NCBI GenBank assembly: GCA_938008435.1
Contig: CALLKK010000017.1
Location: forward strand, 62,001 to 126,000
DNA: 64,000 nt
Origin: an uncultured Steroidobacter sp.
GTDB lineage: Bacteria > Pseudomonadota > Gammaproteobacteria > Steroidobacterales > Steroidobacteraceae
Reading direction: 5' to 3'
Every line of letters starts with the position of its first letter. Position 1 is the first letter of the stretch. The translations under genes and the position numbers were made by a program. The notes under the pieces are model-generated. The model ran no database searches and was not told the origin of the DNA. It was given only the letters and a program-made list of their open reading frames with translations. Below, piece after piece: positions 42,275-51,490 of this stretch.

Positions 42275-43825
42275 ATGGACGATGGATGGATGAGCGACGA
42301 GAAGGACAAGGAGACCAAGCAAAGAGGGAGCTTTTGGCTGGGCGAATGGAGGGTCGAGCCGGAGCTGAATCGCATCGTACGGGGCGATGAGGTTGTCAAC
42401 ATCGAACCTCGCAACATGGACGTGCTCCTATGCCTCGCCCAGAACCCCGGACGCGTGTATTCCACGGCAGAGCTCGAGCGTCACGTCTGGAAGGGCCTCG
42501 TCGTCACGCCGAACTCCGTTTACCAAAGCATTGCCCAGCTGCGCCGATCATTGGGCGATGACCCGGCCAACCCGCGGTATATCAGGACGATTCCGCGCAA
42601 GGGGTACCAGCTCATCGCTCCCGTTATCCCAATAGCACCGTCAGCGGCGGATAGCCCTACGCCCGCAAACGACTCCGAGCGTACCTCCCCTCAACGGCTC
42701 CGCTCCCGAATAGCTGTTTTCGCTGGTGGAGCGGCGCTCTGTGCTGGACTGGTAGTGTGCATCGGCCTATACGGCTCGAAACATCGAGAAGTCACCTTGC
42801 CGGTACCGAGCTCGATCACGTTCGAAGCATTACCTCGCGACTCCGACGTCGAGCCAGCCATCTTCACCAAACTCGCAGACGCTGCCTTAGCCGCAGGCAA
42901 CCCACGAAACGCAAGAGCGCATTTGCTCAACGCACTAGAGATTGAACGTCGTCGAGTGGGGGACAAGCACACTCGCGTAGCTGAGATGCTGTACATGTTG
43001 GCTAATGTTCAGGCATGGGAAGGTGACTTTGAAGCAGCCGAAGCGACAGCGCGCGCAGCTTTACAAACTCTTGCCGACCTTAACGCACCAAAGCGTCATC
43101 CTGTTCGAGTTCAGGCAATAGCACAATTGGGGTACGTCTTGGTTGAAGCTGCGAAGTATGACGACGCGGAACCGCATCTCTTGGAAGCGCTGGAACTCGC
43201 TAGCGAGGTATTCGGGGACAGATCGCCAACCAAGACGTTTGCTCTCGGCCAACTAGCCCTCCTGCGATTGAGTCAGGGTCATTATGCTCAAGCCGAACAG
43301 GCAGCACGTGAAGCCATCGCAATCGGGGAAGAAGTTGGTGCTGCTATTCAGCTCATGACCCAGCAACGCGGCGTAGTTGTGCGTTCGCTACTGGCGCAAT
43401 CTCGATATGCCGAAGCACTCACCGAATCAGAACGGGCTCTTTCGAATATGGAAAACGTGCGTAAGGACCACCCGCACAAGCTTGCCTGTCGACATTGGAT
43501 CGCTCTCAGTTTGATCGGTCTCGGCGAGCACGCCCGCGCCGAAGCGCTGCTTCGAGAGAATCTTGCGCTCTGGCAAAACAATGACGGTTGGAGCGCTTGG
43601 GTTGCATCGACTGCGAGCGCGTTAGGGGAAGCGCTCCTCGGACAGGATCGCATTGCCGAAGCAGAGGGATACCTTCTGCGAGCGTCGCTCGATTTGAAAG
43701 CAAACAAGAGCCGACAGGAGCAAATGCAATTCGCCGAGCACCAACGTCGACTGGCGTTGCTGGAGACCACCAAACAGGCCCGGCGTGCAGCAGAGAAGAC
43801 TCAGGACAGCAACTACCGAAGCTAG
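42275..43825 (+). CDS. CadC-like winged-helix membrane regulator with periplasmic TPR repeats
   Basis: A 516-residue protein. Residues about 20-110 form an OmpR/PhoB-type winged helix (EPRNMDVLLCLAQNPGRVYSTAELERHVWKG, NSVYQSIAQLRRSLGDD, IRTIPRKGYQLIAPV). A transmembrane helix lies near 147-170. The C-terminal part is helical with TPR-like repeats (AEQAAREAIAIGEEVG, YAEALTESERALS, EHARAEALLRENLALW). The type senses a periplasmic signal and binds DNA from the membrane. The GC content is clearly lower than its surroundings: two 60-base lines at 43021-43140 hold about 50% GC against 67% at 44101-44160. Starts at 42275 or 42290 are both possible. Confidence 0.85.
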   Translation: MDDGWMSDEKDKETKQRGSFWLGEWRVEPELNRIVRGDEVVNIEPRNMDVLLCLAQNPGRVYSTAELERHVWKGLVVTPNSVYQSIAQLRRSLGDDPANPRYIRTIPRKGYQLIAPVIPIAPSAADSPTPANDSERTSPQRLRSRIAVFAGGAALCAGLVVCIGLYGSKHREVTLPVPSSITFEALPRDSDVEPAIFTKLADAALAAGNPRNARAHLLNALEIERRRVGDKHTRVAEMLYMLANVQAWEGDFEAAEATARAALQTLADLNAPKRHPVRVQAIAQLGYVLVEAAKYDDAEPHLLEALELASEVFGDRSPTKTFALGQLALLRLSQGHYAQAEQAAREAIAIGEEVGAAIQLMTQQRGVVVRSLLAQSRYAEALTESERALSNMENVRKDHPHKLACRHWIALSLIGLGEHARAEALLRENLALWQNNDGWSAWVASTASALGEALLGQDRIAEAEGYLLRASLDLKANKSRQEQMQFAEHQRRLALLETTKQARRAAEKTQDSNYRS

Positions 43826-43965
43826 CACCCCGGTGATACGATAACCGCGCCCCGACGTCCGCAAGGCGCCAGTGTTCAATACGCGAGAGCCGCCGTCGCA
43901 GTAGCATCTGGCGTGACGGATCGTATCCGGCGATCCCATAGCTGCAGAAAAGTCTTTCGGCCGAG

Positions 43966-45885
43966 ATGCTTTCCTTTTCTTCCCTCGCGCTTCGCCGCGG
44001 CGCGCGGCTGCTGTTCTCCGACGCAACGTTCACGATCTTCCGGGGCGACAAGGTCGGCATCGTCGGCGCCAACGGCACCGGCAAATCGTCCCTCCTCGCG
44101 CTCGTCCGCGACGAGCTTCAGCCAGACGCAGGCTCATTCGAACGGCCGTCGCAGCTCGTCATGGCGCACGTCGCCCAGGAGCTGCATGCGACCGAGCGTC
44201 CGGCGATCGAGTTCGTCATGGACGGCGACGCGGAGCTGCGCGCCACGGAACGCGCGATTGCCGAAGCGGAGCGGCGCGAAGACGGCGCGAAGCTCGGCGA
44301 GCTGCACGCGAAGTACGCCGCCATCGGCGGTTACGACGCACGCGCTCGCGCCGGGCGTTTGATGCACGGCCTGGGCTTTGCTCCCGAAGACGAAACCAAG
44401 CCGGTGAGCGCGTTCTCGGGCGGCTGGCGCGTTCGGCTCAATGTCGCCCAAGCGCTCATGTGCCGCTCCGATCTGCTGCTCCTCGACGAGCCCACCAATC
44501 ACCTCGACCTCGACGCGGTGCTGTGGCTCGAAGGATGGCTGCGCAGCTATACGGGTACGCTGCTCATGATCGCGCACGATCGCGAGTTCCTCGATCGCAC
44601 CGTAAACCGGATCGTGCACATCGAGCACGGCAAGGTGCAGGTCTACACCGGCAACTACTCGGCTTTCGAGGAACAACGCGCCGCCCAGCTCGCGCAGCAG
44701 CAGGCGATGTACGAGCGCCAGCAGCGCGAGATCAAGCACATGATGGCGTTCATCGAGCGCTTCCGCGCGAAGGCGAGCAAGGCGCGCCAGGCGCAAAGCC
44801 GCATGAAGGCGCTCGAGCGCATGCAGCGGATCGCACCGGCGCACGTCGATTCACCATTCGAGTTCACGTTTCTGCCGCCGCAGAAGTTGCCCAAGCCGCT
44901 GCTCACGATCGAAAAGCAGTCCGTCGGCTACAGCGATCGTGTCGTCTTGAGCTCCGTGAGCCTTACGATCCAACCGGGCGACCGCATTGCCCTGCTCGGC
45001 CGCAATGGCGCGGGCAAATCGACATTGATGAAGCTGCTGGCGGGCGAGCTCACGGCGCGCGAAGGCAAGCGCACCGAGGCGCGCGACCTCAAGATTGGTT
45101 ACTTCGCGCAGCATCAGCTCGAGCAGCTGCGCATCGACGATTCGCCGCTCGGTCACTTGCGCCGGCTGGGCGGGGAAGCCGCGGCGCGAGCCACCGAGCA
45201 GGAACTGCGAACATTCCTCGGCGGATTCGGTTTCAGCGGCGATCGGGTCTTCGAGCCGGTCGGCCCCTTCTCGGGCGGGGAGAAAGCGCGGCTCGTATTG
45301 GCGCTCGTCAGCTACATGCGTCCCAACTTACTGCTGCTCGATGAGCCGACGAACCATCTCGACCTCGAGATGCGCCAGGCACTCGCGGTGGCGTTACAGG
45401 ACTTCGACGCAGCAGTCGTGCTGGTCTCGCACGACCGGCACCTGCTGCGTGCAGTGGCCGACGAGCTGATCCTCGTCGACGAAGGTCGCGCCCGACCGTT
45501 CGACGGCCATCTCGACGACTACGCGCGCTGGCTCACCACACGCGAAACCGATGAAGAAGCGACCAACGAAAGCCGCCCGGCAACGAGCGCCGATCAGCGC
45601 AAACAGCGCAAGCGCGAAGAGGCCGAGCGGCGCGCGCGGCTGAGCCCGATCAAAGCCGAAATCGCCAAGCTCGAAAACGAAATGGCGAAATTGCAAGAGC
45701 AGCTGGCCGACATCGAGTCAGCGCTTGCAGCGCCCGAAGTGTACGAGGCGTCTGCCAAGGCACGCTTGCAGGAGCTCTTGCAGACTCAGGCGAAGCTCAA
45801 GCAAGCGCTGACGACGGTCGAGGAAGCGTGGCTGGAAGCAAACGAACGACTCGAACGCGCGGCACAGGAAGCGGCAGCCGGCTAG
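43966..45885 (+). CDS. ABC-F family ATPase (YheS-like)
   Basis: A 639-residue soluble protein with two ABC domains and no membrane segment. Domain 1: Walker A GANGTGKSSLL, signature FSGGWRVRLNVAQALM, Walker B LLLLDEPTNHLDLDAVLWLE. The linker (P-site tRNA interaction motif region) contains EIKHMMAFIERFRAKASKARQAQSR. Domain 2: GRNGAGKSTLMKL, FSGGEKARLVLALV, LLLLDEPTNHLDLEMRQAL. A C-terminal coiled coil follows (about 535-635). ABC-F proteins act on ribosomes as translation factors; YheS is the closest E. coli type by the domain layout. Confidence 0.94.
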   Translation: MLSFSSLALRRGARLLFSDATFTIFRGDKVGIVGANGTGKSSLLALVRDELQPDAGSFERPSQLVMAHVAQELHATERPAIEFVMDGDAELRATERAIAEAERREDGAKLGELHAKYAAIGGYDARARAGRLMHGLGFAPEDETKPVSAFSGGWRVRLNVAQALMCRSDLLLLDEPTNHLDLDAVLWLEGWLRSYTGTLLMIAHDREFLDRTVNRIVHIEHGKVQVYTGNYSAFEEQRAAQLAQQQAMYERQQREIKHMMAFIERFRAKASKARQAQSRMKALERMQRIAPAHVDSPFEFTFLPPQKLPKPLLTIEKQSVGYSDRVVLSSVSLTIQPGDRIALLGRNGAGKSTLMKLLAGELTAREGKRTEARDLKIGYFAQHQLEQLRIDDSPLGHLRRLGGEAAARATEQELRTFLGGFGFSGDRVFEPVGPFSGGEKARLVLALVSYMRPNLLLLDEPTNHLDLEMRQALAVALQDFDAAVVLVSHDRHLLRAVADELILVDEGRARPFDGHLDDYARWLTTRETDEEATNESRPATSADQRKQRKREEAERRARLSPIKAEIAKLENEMAKLQEQLADIESALAAPEVYEASAKARLQELLQTQAKLKQALTTVEEAWLEANERLERAAQEAAAG

Positions 45886-45952
45886 CTAGAAGGCCCTGAC
45901 ACGGCACGGATACAGCCTCCTTCTTGATCGAACTGTTGCTCACAGCTGGCAC

Positions 45953-46008
45953 GGAGCGCCGCGAGCTCACTTCGATGTGAGCTCGCTCGTGCGACGACTT
46001 GGCGCTCC
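45953..46008. terminator. Nested palindrome between convergent ABC-F and aldo/keto reductase genes
   Basis: An inner perfect 10-bp repeat GCGAGCTCAC-TTCGAT-GTGAGCTCGC (45961-45986) directly follows GGAGCGCC (45953-45960). GGAGCGCC can pair with GGCGCTCC (46001-46008), which touches the stop codon of the opposing gene. Together they make a two-storey stem. No T-tract on either strand. Confidence 0.5.
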
Positions 46009-46949
46009 TAGCTCAGCTCGTCCCAGAACGCTTCCATCCGCCTGCGCAGCGCCGCATCGGGCAGTGTCCCGCGTCCTGCCGCTTGATTGTCCTCCAGATG
46101 CGAGCGTTTGGTGGTTCCGGGGATCGCACACGTCACGGCAGGATGCGAGACGACGTACTTGAGGAAAAACTGTGCCCATGTCGTGGCGCCGAATTCGCGA
46201 GCCCACTCCGGCACCGGTTTGCCGCTCACGCGTGCGAACAGATTCGTGCCGCGACGGCCGCCGAACGGCAGATTGACGAGCACAGCCGTACCGCGGTCTT
46301 GCGCAAGCGGCAGCAGGCGCTCGGCAGCGGCACGGTTGCCGAGCGAATAGTTGAGCTGCACGAAATCGAGCCGGTACTTGCGGAGCGCATCTGCCATTGC
46401 ATCGTGCTGCGCGTCATTCGATGTCGTCGCACCCAGGTAGCGAATACGCTTTGCTGCCTTCAGCTCCTGCAGCAACGGAACCAAGGTGTCGAGGCCGTTC
46501 AAGCTGTGGACCTGGATGAGATCGATCCGCTCGGTGCGTAAGCGCCGGAACGACGTCTCGATCATGTTCTTGGCTCCCGCCACATCGCCGTCGCTCGCGG
46601 TCGCTTTCGTCGCCAGGAAGTAGCGATCGCGATTTCCGAGCTCGGCCAGTAGCTCTCCGATGACTTCTTCCGACCGCCCGTAGGCAGGCGCCGTGTCGAT
46701 GAGCGTGCCGCCGAGGCGCCACATTCGATCCAACACTTCGCGCCGCATGGCCAACTCATCGGGCGCGTTCACGCTGTAGTTATTGGTTCCAAGACCAATG
46801 ACAGGGATCCGCTCGCCCGAAGAGGGAATCGGACGCGTGATCGACTCGGCGTCGGTTGCCGCCAAGCTCGTCCGCAAGAAACAAGCCCCGAAAGCCGTTG
46901 CAAGTCCGGCTTCGAGCAACTCACGACGGGTCCAGTTCGTTGAGCTCAT
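46008..46949 (-). CDS. Tat-exported aldo/keto reductase
   Basis: A 313-residue protein. The N-terminus carries a twin-arginine signal, NWTRRELLEAGLATAFGACF, with likely cleavage near SLA. The remainder is an aldo/keto reductase barrel: IPVIGLGTNNYSV, LIDTAPAYGRSEEVIGELL (catalytic Asp and Tyr), YFLATKA (Lys) and LIQVHSLNG (His). Export of a nicotinamide-dependent fold by Tat suggests folding with cofactor before transport. Start at 46949 has GGAG 6 nt upstream; the upstream frame adds 37 residues that would mask the signal. Confidence 0.9.
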   Translation of the reverse strand: MSSTNWTRRELLEAGLATAFGACFLRTSLAATDAESITRPIPSSGERIPVIGLGTNNYSVNAPDELAMRREVLDRMWRLGGTLIDTAPAYGRSEEVIGELLAELGNRDRYFLATKATASDGDVAGAKNMIETSFRRLRTERIDLIQVHSLNGLDTLVPLLQELKAAKRIRYLGATTSNDAQHDAMADALRKYRLDFVQLNYSLGNRAAAERLLPLAQDRGTAVLVNLPFGGRRGTNLFARVSGKPVPEWAREFGATTWAQFFLKYVVSHPAVTCAIPGTTKRSHLEDNQAAGRGTLPDAALRRRMEAFWDELS

Positions 46950-47161
46950 GGAGACTCCCAAGCGGTCGCAATGTTGATTCCGAGACGGCTTTCCAAGTGC
47001 ATCGACGAATGCGGAAGTTGCGACTTCCCGTAACCATCCGATTGGTGCACACAGGGCCACACTGATCCCGCGGGCGCATCGAGCATGCGTGTGCGCGCAG
47101 CGTCAGGACACGAGATTCAAGTAGCACATCTGTCCGCGCCGACAATAGAGGAGGTCTGTCA

Positions 47162-47407
47162 ATGATTGTGAAAAAACTGATCTTCGCCGCCGCACTGGCA
47201 TTGGGAACGGCGAGCGCTGTCGCAAATCATTGCCCGATGGACATGCAGGCCATCGATGCCGCGTTATCGGCCAATCCGAAGCTCACGCCGGCACAGCTTG
47301 CGGAAGTCAAACAATTGCGAGCCGAAGGCGAGGCATTGCACAAAGCCGGCAAGCACCAGGAATCCGTCGAGACGCTGGCGAAAGCCAAGGCGATTCTCGG
47401 TATCTGA
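47162..47407 (+). CDS. Small secreted protein
   Basis: An 81-residue protein with a clear signal peptide (MIVKKLIFAAALALGTASAVA, cleavage near AVA). The mature part of about 60 residues has NHCPMDMQAIDAAL, then LTPAQLAEVKQLRAEGEALHKAGKHQESVETLAKAKAILGI, a helical hairpin like one TPR unit. AGGAGG 7 nt before the ATG is a strong ribosome binding site. One of this small periplasmic family is common in proteobacteria; function unknown. Confidence 0.88.
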   Translation: MIVKKLIFAAALALGTASAVANHCPMDMQAIDAALSANPKLTPAQLAEVKQLRAEGEALHKAGKHQESVETLAKAKAILGI

Positions 47408-47639
47408 CGCGCGCCGGCCACGCGCCCCTGCACAACTGCCAGGCTCTTTGACCGCGTCGTGAGCGACCACGGCGCGGTCGACGCGGCACCAATACTTCGG
47501 CAGATCAATGAGCTAGCGACGCTTGCTACTTGGTTGCGCGAACCGTCTACCCAGACGCCCGCAAGCCGCTTGCCTGAAACAGGGCTCACGCTCAGAATTT
47601 TCTCGCCCTTGCGGCTCAACGCCGGCATAGCGCACGAGA

Positions 47640-48818
47640 ATGAAGTCAGCGGAGCCCGCAGACCACGAACAGTCGCTTGTCTCGCGCAGCCTCGCGCAAG
47701 GCTACGCACGCCTCCGATTTCCCTCCTCGCTCGAGAAAGAATTCCGCGCTGAGCACGCGCTTGCGAGCCGTCGCTGGGTACGCATGAGCCTCGTCGTCGC
47801 ACTGCTGACGACCATCGGCTTTGCGATCATCGATCACACGATCCTGCATACGCGGAGCGCCGTCCCGGATTACGTGCGATTCGGACTGCAGCTGCCTGTT
47901 CTCCTGCTCTGCCTGTCCGCCACGAACGCGCGGTTCTTCCAGCGCTGGTATTTTCCGTCGGTGCAAATCTGCGCGCCGCTCTTCGGCATCGGCACGGTGG
48001 TTATGACGAGCCATGCGGCGCCCGAGTACGCCGCATTGGTCGGCTGCCGCGTGCTGCTCGTCGCGTTCTTTCTCTACTTCATGTTGGGACTGCGCACCCT
48101 TCAGGCGCTCGTGAGCAACGCGGTCGTCGGAGCCTCGTTGCTCGTTGCCGGCGTAACAGGCGCACTCGCGACTGAAGTAGCGACGTATCTCTCCTTCGCG
48201 TTTCTCTGTGCGAATGTCATCGGATGCGCGGGGGCCTATGCCCTCGAGCATGCGAACCGCACGTCGTTTCTCGAGCGAAAGCTGCTGGTTGAGATCGCAG
48301 CGCTCGATGGTCTGACGCGATTGCTCAATCGACAGACATTCGAGGCGCGCGTGCGAGAAGCCTGGAAGCGCGCCCACGAAGCACGCCAGACCGTCACGGT
48401 CATCATGGTCGATGTGGACCACTTCAAGCTGTACAACGACCACTACGGACATCAAGCGGGCGATGAGTGCCTGCGGCGCGTGGCAACAGCAGTGCGCGCC
48501 GCCATCGGGACACGTGCCGGGGACTTCGTCGCGCGCTACGGCGGCGAGGAAATCATTGCCGTACTCGTCGATCGCAGCGCGGAAGAAGCGCAAGCCATTG
48601 CGAGTCGCATCGTCGAAGAAGTGCAGACTCTGCAGATTCCGCACGCCGCTTCGCCCGAATCGCAGTGGGTGAGCGTGAGCGTCGGCGCGACCACACAGCC
48701 GGCCAGAGTAACTCCTTCATACGACTCCATCGTTCGCCTCGCGGACAACGCGCTCTACATGGCGAAAAAGCAGGGACGCAACCGCTGCGTCTTCTTGGAT
48801 ACTCGCTTGGCGGCTTGA
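47640..48818 (+). CDS. Membrane diguanylate cyclase (GGDEF)
   Basis: A 392-residue protein. Residues about 45-210 contain five or six hydrophobic helices with short loops, a membrane sensor of unknown ligand. The C-terminal GGDEF domain has DGLTRLLNRQTFEARV, VDVDHFKLYNDHYGHQAGDECLRRVA and an intact ARYGGEEIIAVL active site. It should synthesise cyclic di-GMP. No EAL domain is present. The ATG at 47640 is chosen as the first; its ribosome binding site is not distinct. Confidence 0.93.
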   Translation: MKSAEPADHEQSLVSRSLAQGYARLRFPSSLEKEFRAEHALASRRWVRMSLVVALLTTIGFAIIDHTILHTRSAVPDYVRFGLQLPVLLLCLSATNARFFQRWYFPSVQICAPLFGIGTVVMTSHAAPEYAALVGCRVLLVAFFLYFMLGLRTLQALVSNAVVGASLLVAGVTGALATEVATYLSFAFLCANVIGCAGAYALEHANRTSFLERKLLVEIAALDGLTRLLNRQTFEARVREAWKRAHEARQTVTVIMVDVDHFKLYNDHYGHQAGDECLRRVATAVRAAIGTRAGDFVARYGGEEIIAVLVDRSAEEAQAIASRIVEEVQTLQIPHAASPESQWVSVSVGATTQPARVTPSYDSIVRLADNALYMAKKQGRNRCVFLDTRLAA

Positions 48819-48950
48819 GCCCACCCGATATTCCGCCGAGACAGCCCGATCGCTCGCCATACGTCCTGCCTGCAGCAGCGGGAACCCTCTTACGTGTGAT
48901 GAGTTCAAGAGGGACAACCCACGCCATGGGGCACGAAACCGGAGATCGCC

Positions 48951-49397
48951 GTGAAAGTAAGTGAAGCCATGACGAACGAGGTGCGCCTCGCTCGACCCGA
49001 TCAAAGCATTCAGGATGTCGCGAAGCAGATGGCTGAGCTCGACATCGGCGCGCTGCCGGTGGAGGAGAACGACCGGCTCGTCGGAATGATTACAGACCGC
49101 GACATCGCGGTGCGCGCGATTGCGCAGGGACTCGGCCCCGACACGCGCGTGCGCGAAGTCATGAGCAGCGAAATCAAGTACTGCTTCGAGGATCAGACGG
49201 TCGAGGACGTCACGCGCAATATGGGCGACCTACGTGTGCGCCGCCTGCCGGTCGTGAACCGCGACAAGCGGCTCGTGGGCATTCTATCGTTGGGCGATGT
49301 GGCACTCGAAGACGCCGTGGTGGACGACGCCGGCGAGGCGCTGAGCCGTATTTCGCGACCCGGCGGCAGCCATTCGCAATCCAGCCAGCGTCATTAG
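48951..49397 (+). CDS. Tandem CBS domain protein
   Basis: A 148-residue protein consisting of two CBS domains: KVSEAMTNEVRLARPDQSIQDVAKQMAELDIGALPV...GMITDRDIAVRAI, then REVMSSEIKYCFEDQTVEDVTRNMGDLRVRRLPVVN...VGILSLGDVALED. CBS pairs bind adenosyl nucleotides such as AMP or ATP. Stand-alone members of this kind are common stress- or energy-sensing proteins. It is convergent with the glutathione peroxidase gene, 16 bp apart. Confidence 0.93.
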   Translation: MKVSEAMTNEVRLARPDQSIQDVAKQMAELDIGALPVEENDRLVGMITDRDIAVRAIAQGLGPDTRVREVMSSEIKYCFEDQTVEDVTRNMGDLRVRRLPVVNRDKRLVGILSLGDVALEDAVVDDAGEALSRISRPGGSHSQSSQRH

Positions 49398-49413
49398 GGA
49401 TCGCAAGCCACCG

Positions 49414-49908
49414 CTAACGTGCTGCATCGAGCAACTGCTCGATGCGCGGCTTGATCGCCTCGGGCTTGGTCGGGGGTGCATAGCGCTCAACGACACGCCC
49501 CTCACGATCGATCAAGAACTTGGTGAAGTTCCACTTGATGCGCTCGCTGCCGAGCACGCCCGGCGCTTGCTGCTTGAGCCAGCGATACAGCGGGTGCGCC
49601 GTCTCGCCGTTGACGTCGATCTTGGCGAACATCGGGAAAGTCACGCTATAGCGGCTCGTGCAGAACTGCGCGATCTGTTCGCTGTTGCCTGGCTCCTGGC
49701 CGCCGAACTGATTGCAAGGGAAGCCGAGCACCTCAAAACCGCGATCGCGGTACTCGCGGTAGAGCGCCTCGAGCCCTTCGTATTGCGGGGTGAAACCGCA
49801 TTCGCTGGCAGTATTGACGATCAACAGCACTTTGCCGGCGAACTCGCGCAACGAGACCAAGGTGCCGTCGAGACGCTCCGCCGTGAAGTCATACAGAGAA
49901 AGGCTCAC
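49414..49908 (-). CDS. Glutathione peroxidase family thiol peroxidase
   Basis: A 164-residue peroxidase. The peroxidatic Cys is in VNTASECGFTPQYEGLEALY (Cys37). The remaining family residues are in GFPCNQFGGQEPG (Gln, plus the resolving-type Cys) and IKWNFTKFLID (Trp, Asn). Bacterial members usually use thioredoxin and reduce H2O2 and lipid hydroperoxides. It lies 30 nt after the second halogenase gene on the same strand, so it may be the last gene of that operon. An independent promoter is not visible in the gap. Confidence 0.95.
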   Translation of the reverse strand: MSLSLYDFTAERLDGTLVSLREFAGKVLLIVNTASECGFTPQYEGLEALYREYRDRGFEVLGFPCNQFGGQEPGNSEQIAQFCTSRYSVTFPMFAKIDVNGETAHPLYRWLKQQAPGVLGSERIKWNFTKFLIDREGRVVERYAPPTKPEAIKPRIEQLLDAAR

Positions 49909-49938
49909 CGCCTCATCCTCGCAGAAAAGCTTTCTTAA

Positions 49939-51459
49939 TCAGAGCACCGTCGAGACGTCCTGTCGAGCGTCCGTCGCATCGCCCGCACGGCAGTAGCGAT
50001 TCACGAACTCGTGGTGTCGCGGCATCTGCTCGACCTCGCGCGCAAGTTCCTCTTTGATGCCGCTCAGAAGACGCCGCAGGTCTTGATCCGACATGACCTT
50101 CGGGAGGTAATGATGATGCCGCGGCAAGATACCCTGCCCGAGCATCACCTGTACCCATGAATCGACAGCGAAAAGCTCGTGGTCGTCCTGCCACACATGC
50201 GCCCTGTCGCGAAACGCATCGATGCGCAGGGCGAGCGACTCGGGCACCTTCATGGTGCGGCACTCGCGCCAGAACTCGCTGTCGTCCCGCTCGGTCACAT
50301 GGTAGTGAAGGATGATGAAGTCGCGGATGTGCTCGATCTCGCGGCGCGCTTCGGCGTTGTAGCGATCCACTAACGACTGCACGATGCCGCCGAAGGGGAA
50401 CATTCGCACGAGCCGCGTCACACCCGTGATGATGAGATGGATGCTGGTCGACTCGAGCGGTTCGATGAATCCGCTCGCCAACCCGAGCGCGACCACATTC
50501 TTGTTCCAAACCTGGCGGCGCCGCCCCGGCTGAAAGCGGATGACCCGCGGCGTGTTGAGCGCCTGCCCATCCACCGACGTGTGCAGCGTTTGCGTCGCTT
50601 CGTCATCGGACATGTGCCGGCTGCAATAGACAAGACCATTTCCCATGCGATGCTGCAGCGGAATGCGCCACCGCCAGCCGGCGCGATGCGCGATCGCGCG
50701 GGTGTACGGCACGGCGGGACCGACGAGCTCGGTTTGCAATGCCACAGCTCGGTCGCAGAGCAACCAATGCCCCCAATCTTCGTAGCCGGTGTGCAGCGTC
50801 TGTTCGATGAGTAGCCCGCGAAAGCCGGTGCAATCCACGAACAAGTCGCCTTCGATGCGCTCGCCCGATTCCAGCACGAGCGCGCGCACGAAGCCGGATT
50901 CCGGATGCTGCTCGATGCTCTTGATCTTGCCCTCGATGCGCTTGACACCGAAGCGCTCCGAGAATTTCCGCAGGAATTTCGCGTAGACGCTCGCATCGAG
51001 ATGGTAGGCGTAGTTGAGGCGGGCCTGCGGCGACGTTGCAAAGCGCTCTTCGCACGCCGCCTTGAACTCCAGACAATACTCGCCGATCTTCGATTTGAGC
51101 CCGCGCCGCAAGCTCTCCAGCCAAAAGTGATGAAACTGGCAAGCCCAGGGCGACTTGCCGAGCATGCCGAAGGCATGAATGTAGCGGTCTGCTCCATTGC
51201 GCCAGCCTTCGAAAGAGATGCCGAGCTTGAACGTTGCCGCCGCAGAGCGCATGAACTGCTGCTCGTCGACCTGAATGATCCGATGGAAGGTCCGAATCGG
51301 CGGTATGGTCGACTCGCCGACCCCGACGGTGCCGATTTCGTCGGATTCGACCAGCACGATATCGACCAAGCCATGAAGCTGCTGACCGAGCGCGGCGGCA
51401 GCGATCCATCCTGCCGTGCCGCCGCCTGCGATCACCACGCGCCGCACGTCTGCGTTCAT
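49939..51459 (-). CDS. Flavin-dependent tryptophan halogenase-like protein (copy 2)
   Basis: A 506-residue member of the FAD-dependent halogenase family. The FAD motif is VVIAGGGTAGWIAAAAL. The halogenase-specific motif is WRWRIP within AGWRWRIPLQHR. The Lys that directs hypohalous acid is Lys78 in ATFKLGISF. The flavin-site/catalytic region ASGFIEPLESTSIHL is intact. Family members use FADH2, O2 and halide; no flavin reductase gene is in the cluster. The substrate is probably not free tryptophan, by comparison with halogenases from similar TonB-receptor clusters (for example in Xanthomonas and Brevundimonas). Copy 1 precedes it by 31 nt. Confidence 0.93.
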   Translation of the reverse strand: MNADVRRVVIAGGGTAGWIAAAALGQQLHGLVDIVLVESDEIGTVGVGESTIPPIRTFHRIIQVDEQQFMRSAAATFKLGISFEGWRNGADRYIHAFGMLGKSPWACQFHHFWLESLRRGLKSKIGEYCLEFKAACEERFATSPQARLNYAYHLDASVYAKFLRKFSERFGVKRIEGKIKSIEQHPESGFVRALVLESGERIEGDLFVDCTGFRGLLIEQTLHTGYEDWGHWLLCDRAVALQTELVGPAVPYTRAIAHRAGWRWRIPLQHRMGNGLVYCSRHMSDDEATQTLHTSVDGQALNTPRVIRFQPGRRRQVWNKNVVALGLASGFIEPLESTSIHLIITGVTRLVRMFPFGGIVQSLVDRYNAEARREIEHIRDFIILHYHVTERDDSEFWRECRTMKVPESLALRIDAFRDRAHVWQDDHELFAVDSWVQVMLGQGILPRHHHYLPKVMSDQDLRRLLSGIKEELAREVEQMPRHHEFVNRYCRAGDATDARQDVSTVL

Positions 51460-51490
51460 GCTCCGTCTCCGTGCCGTGAGAGTAGCCGCC

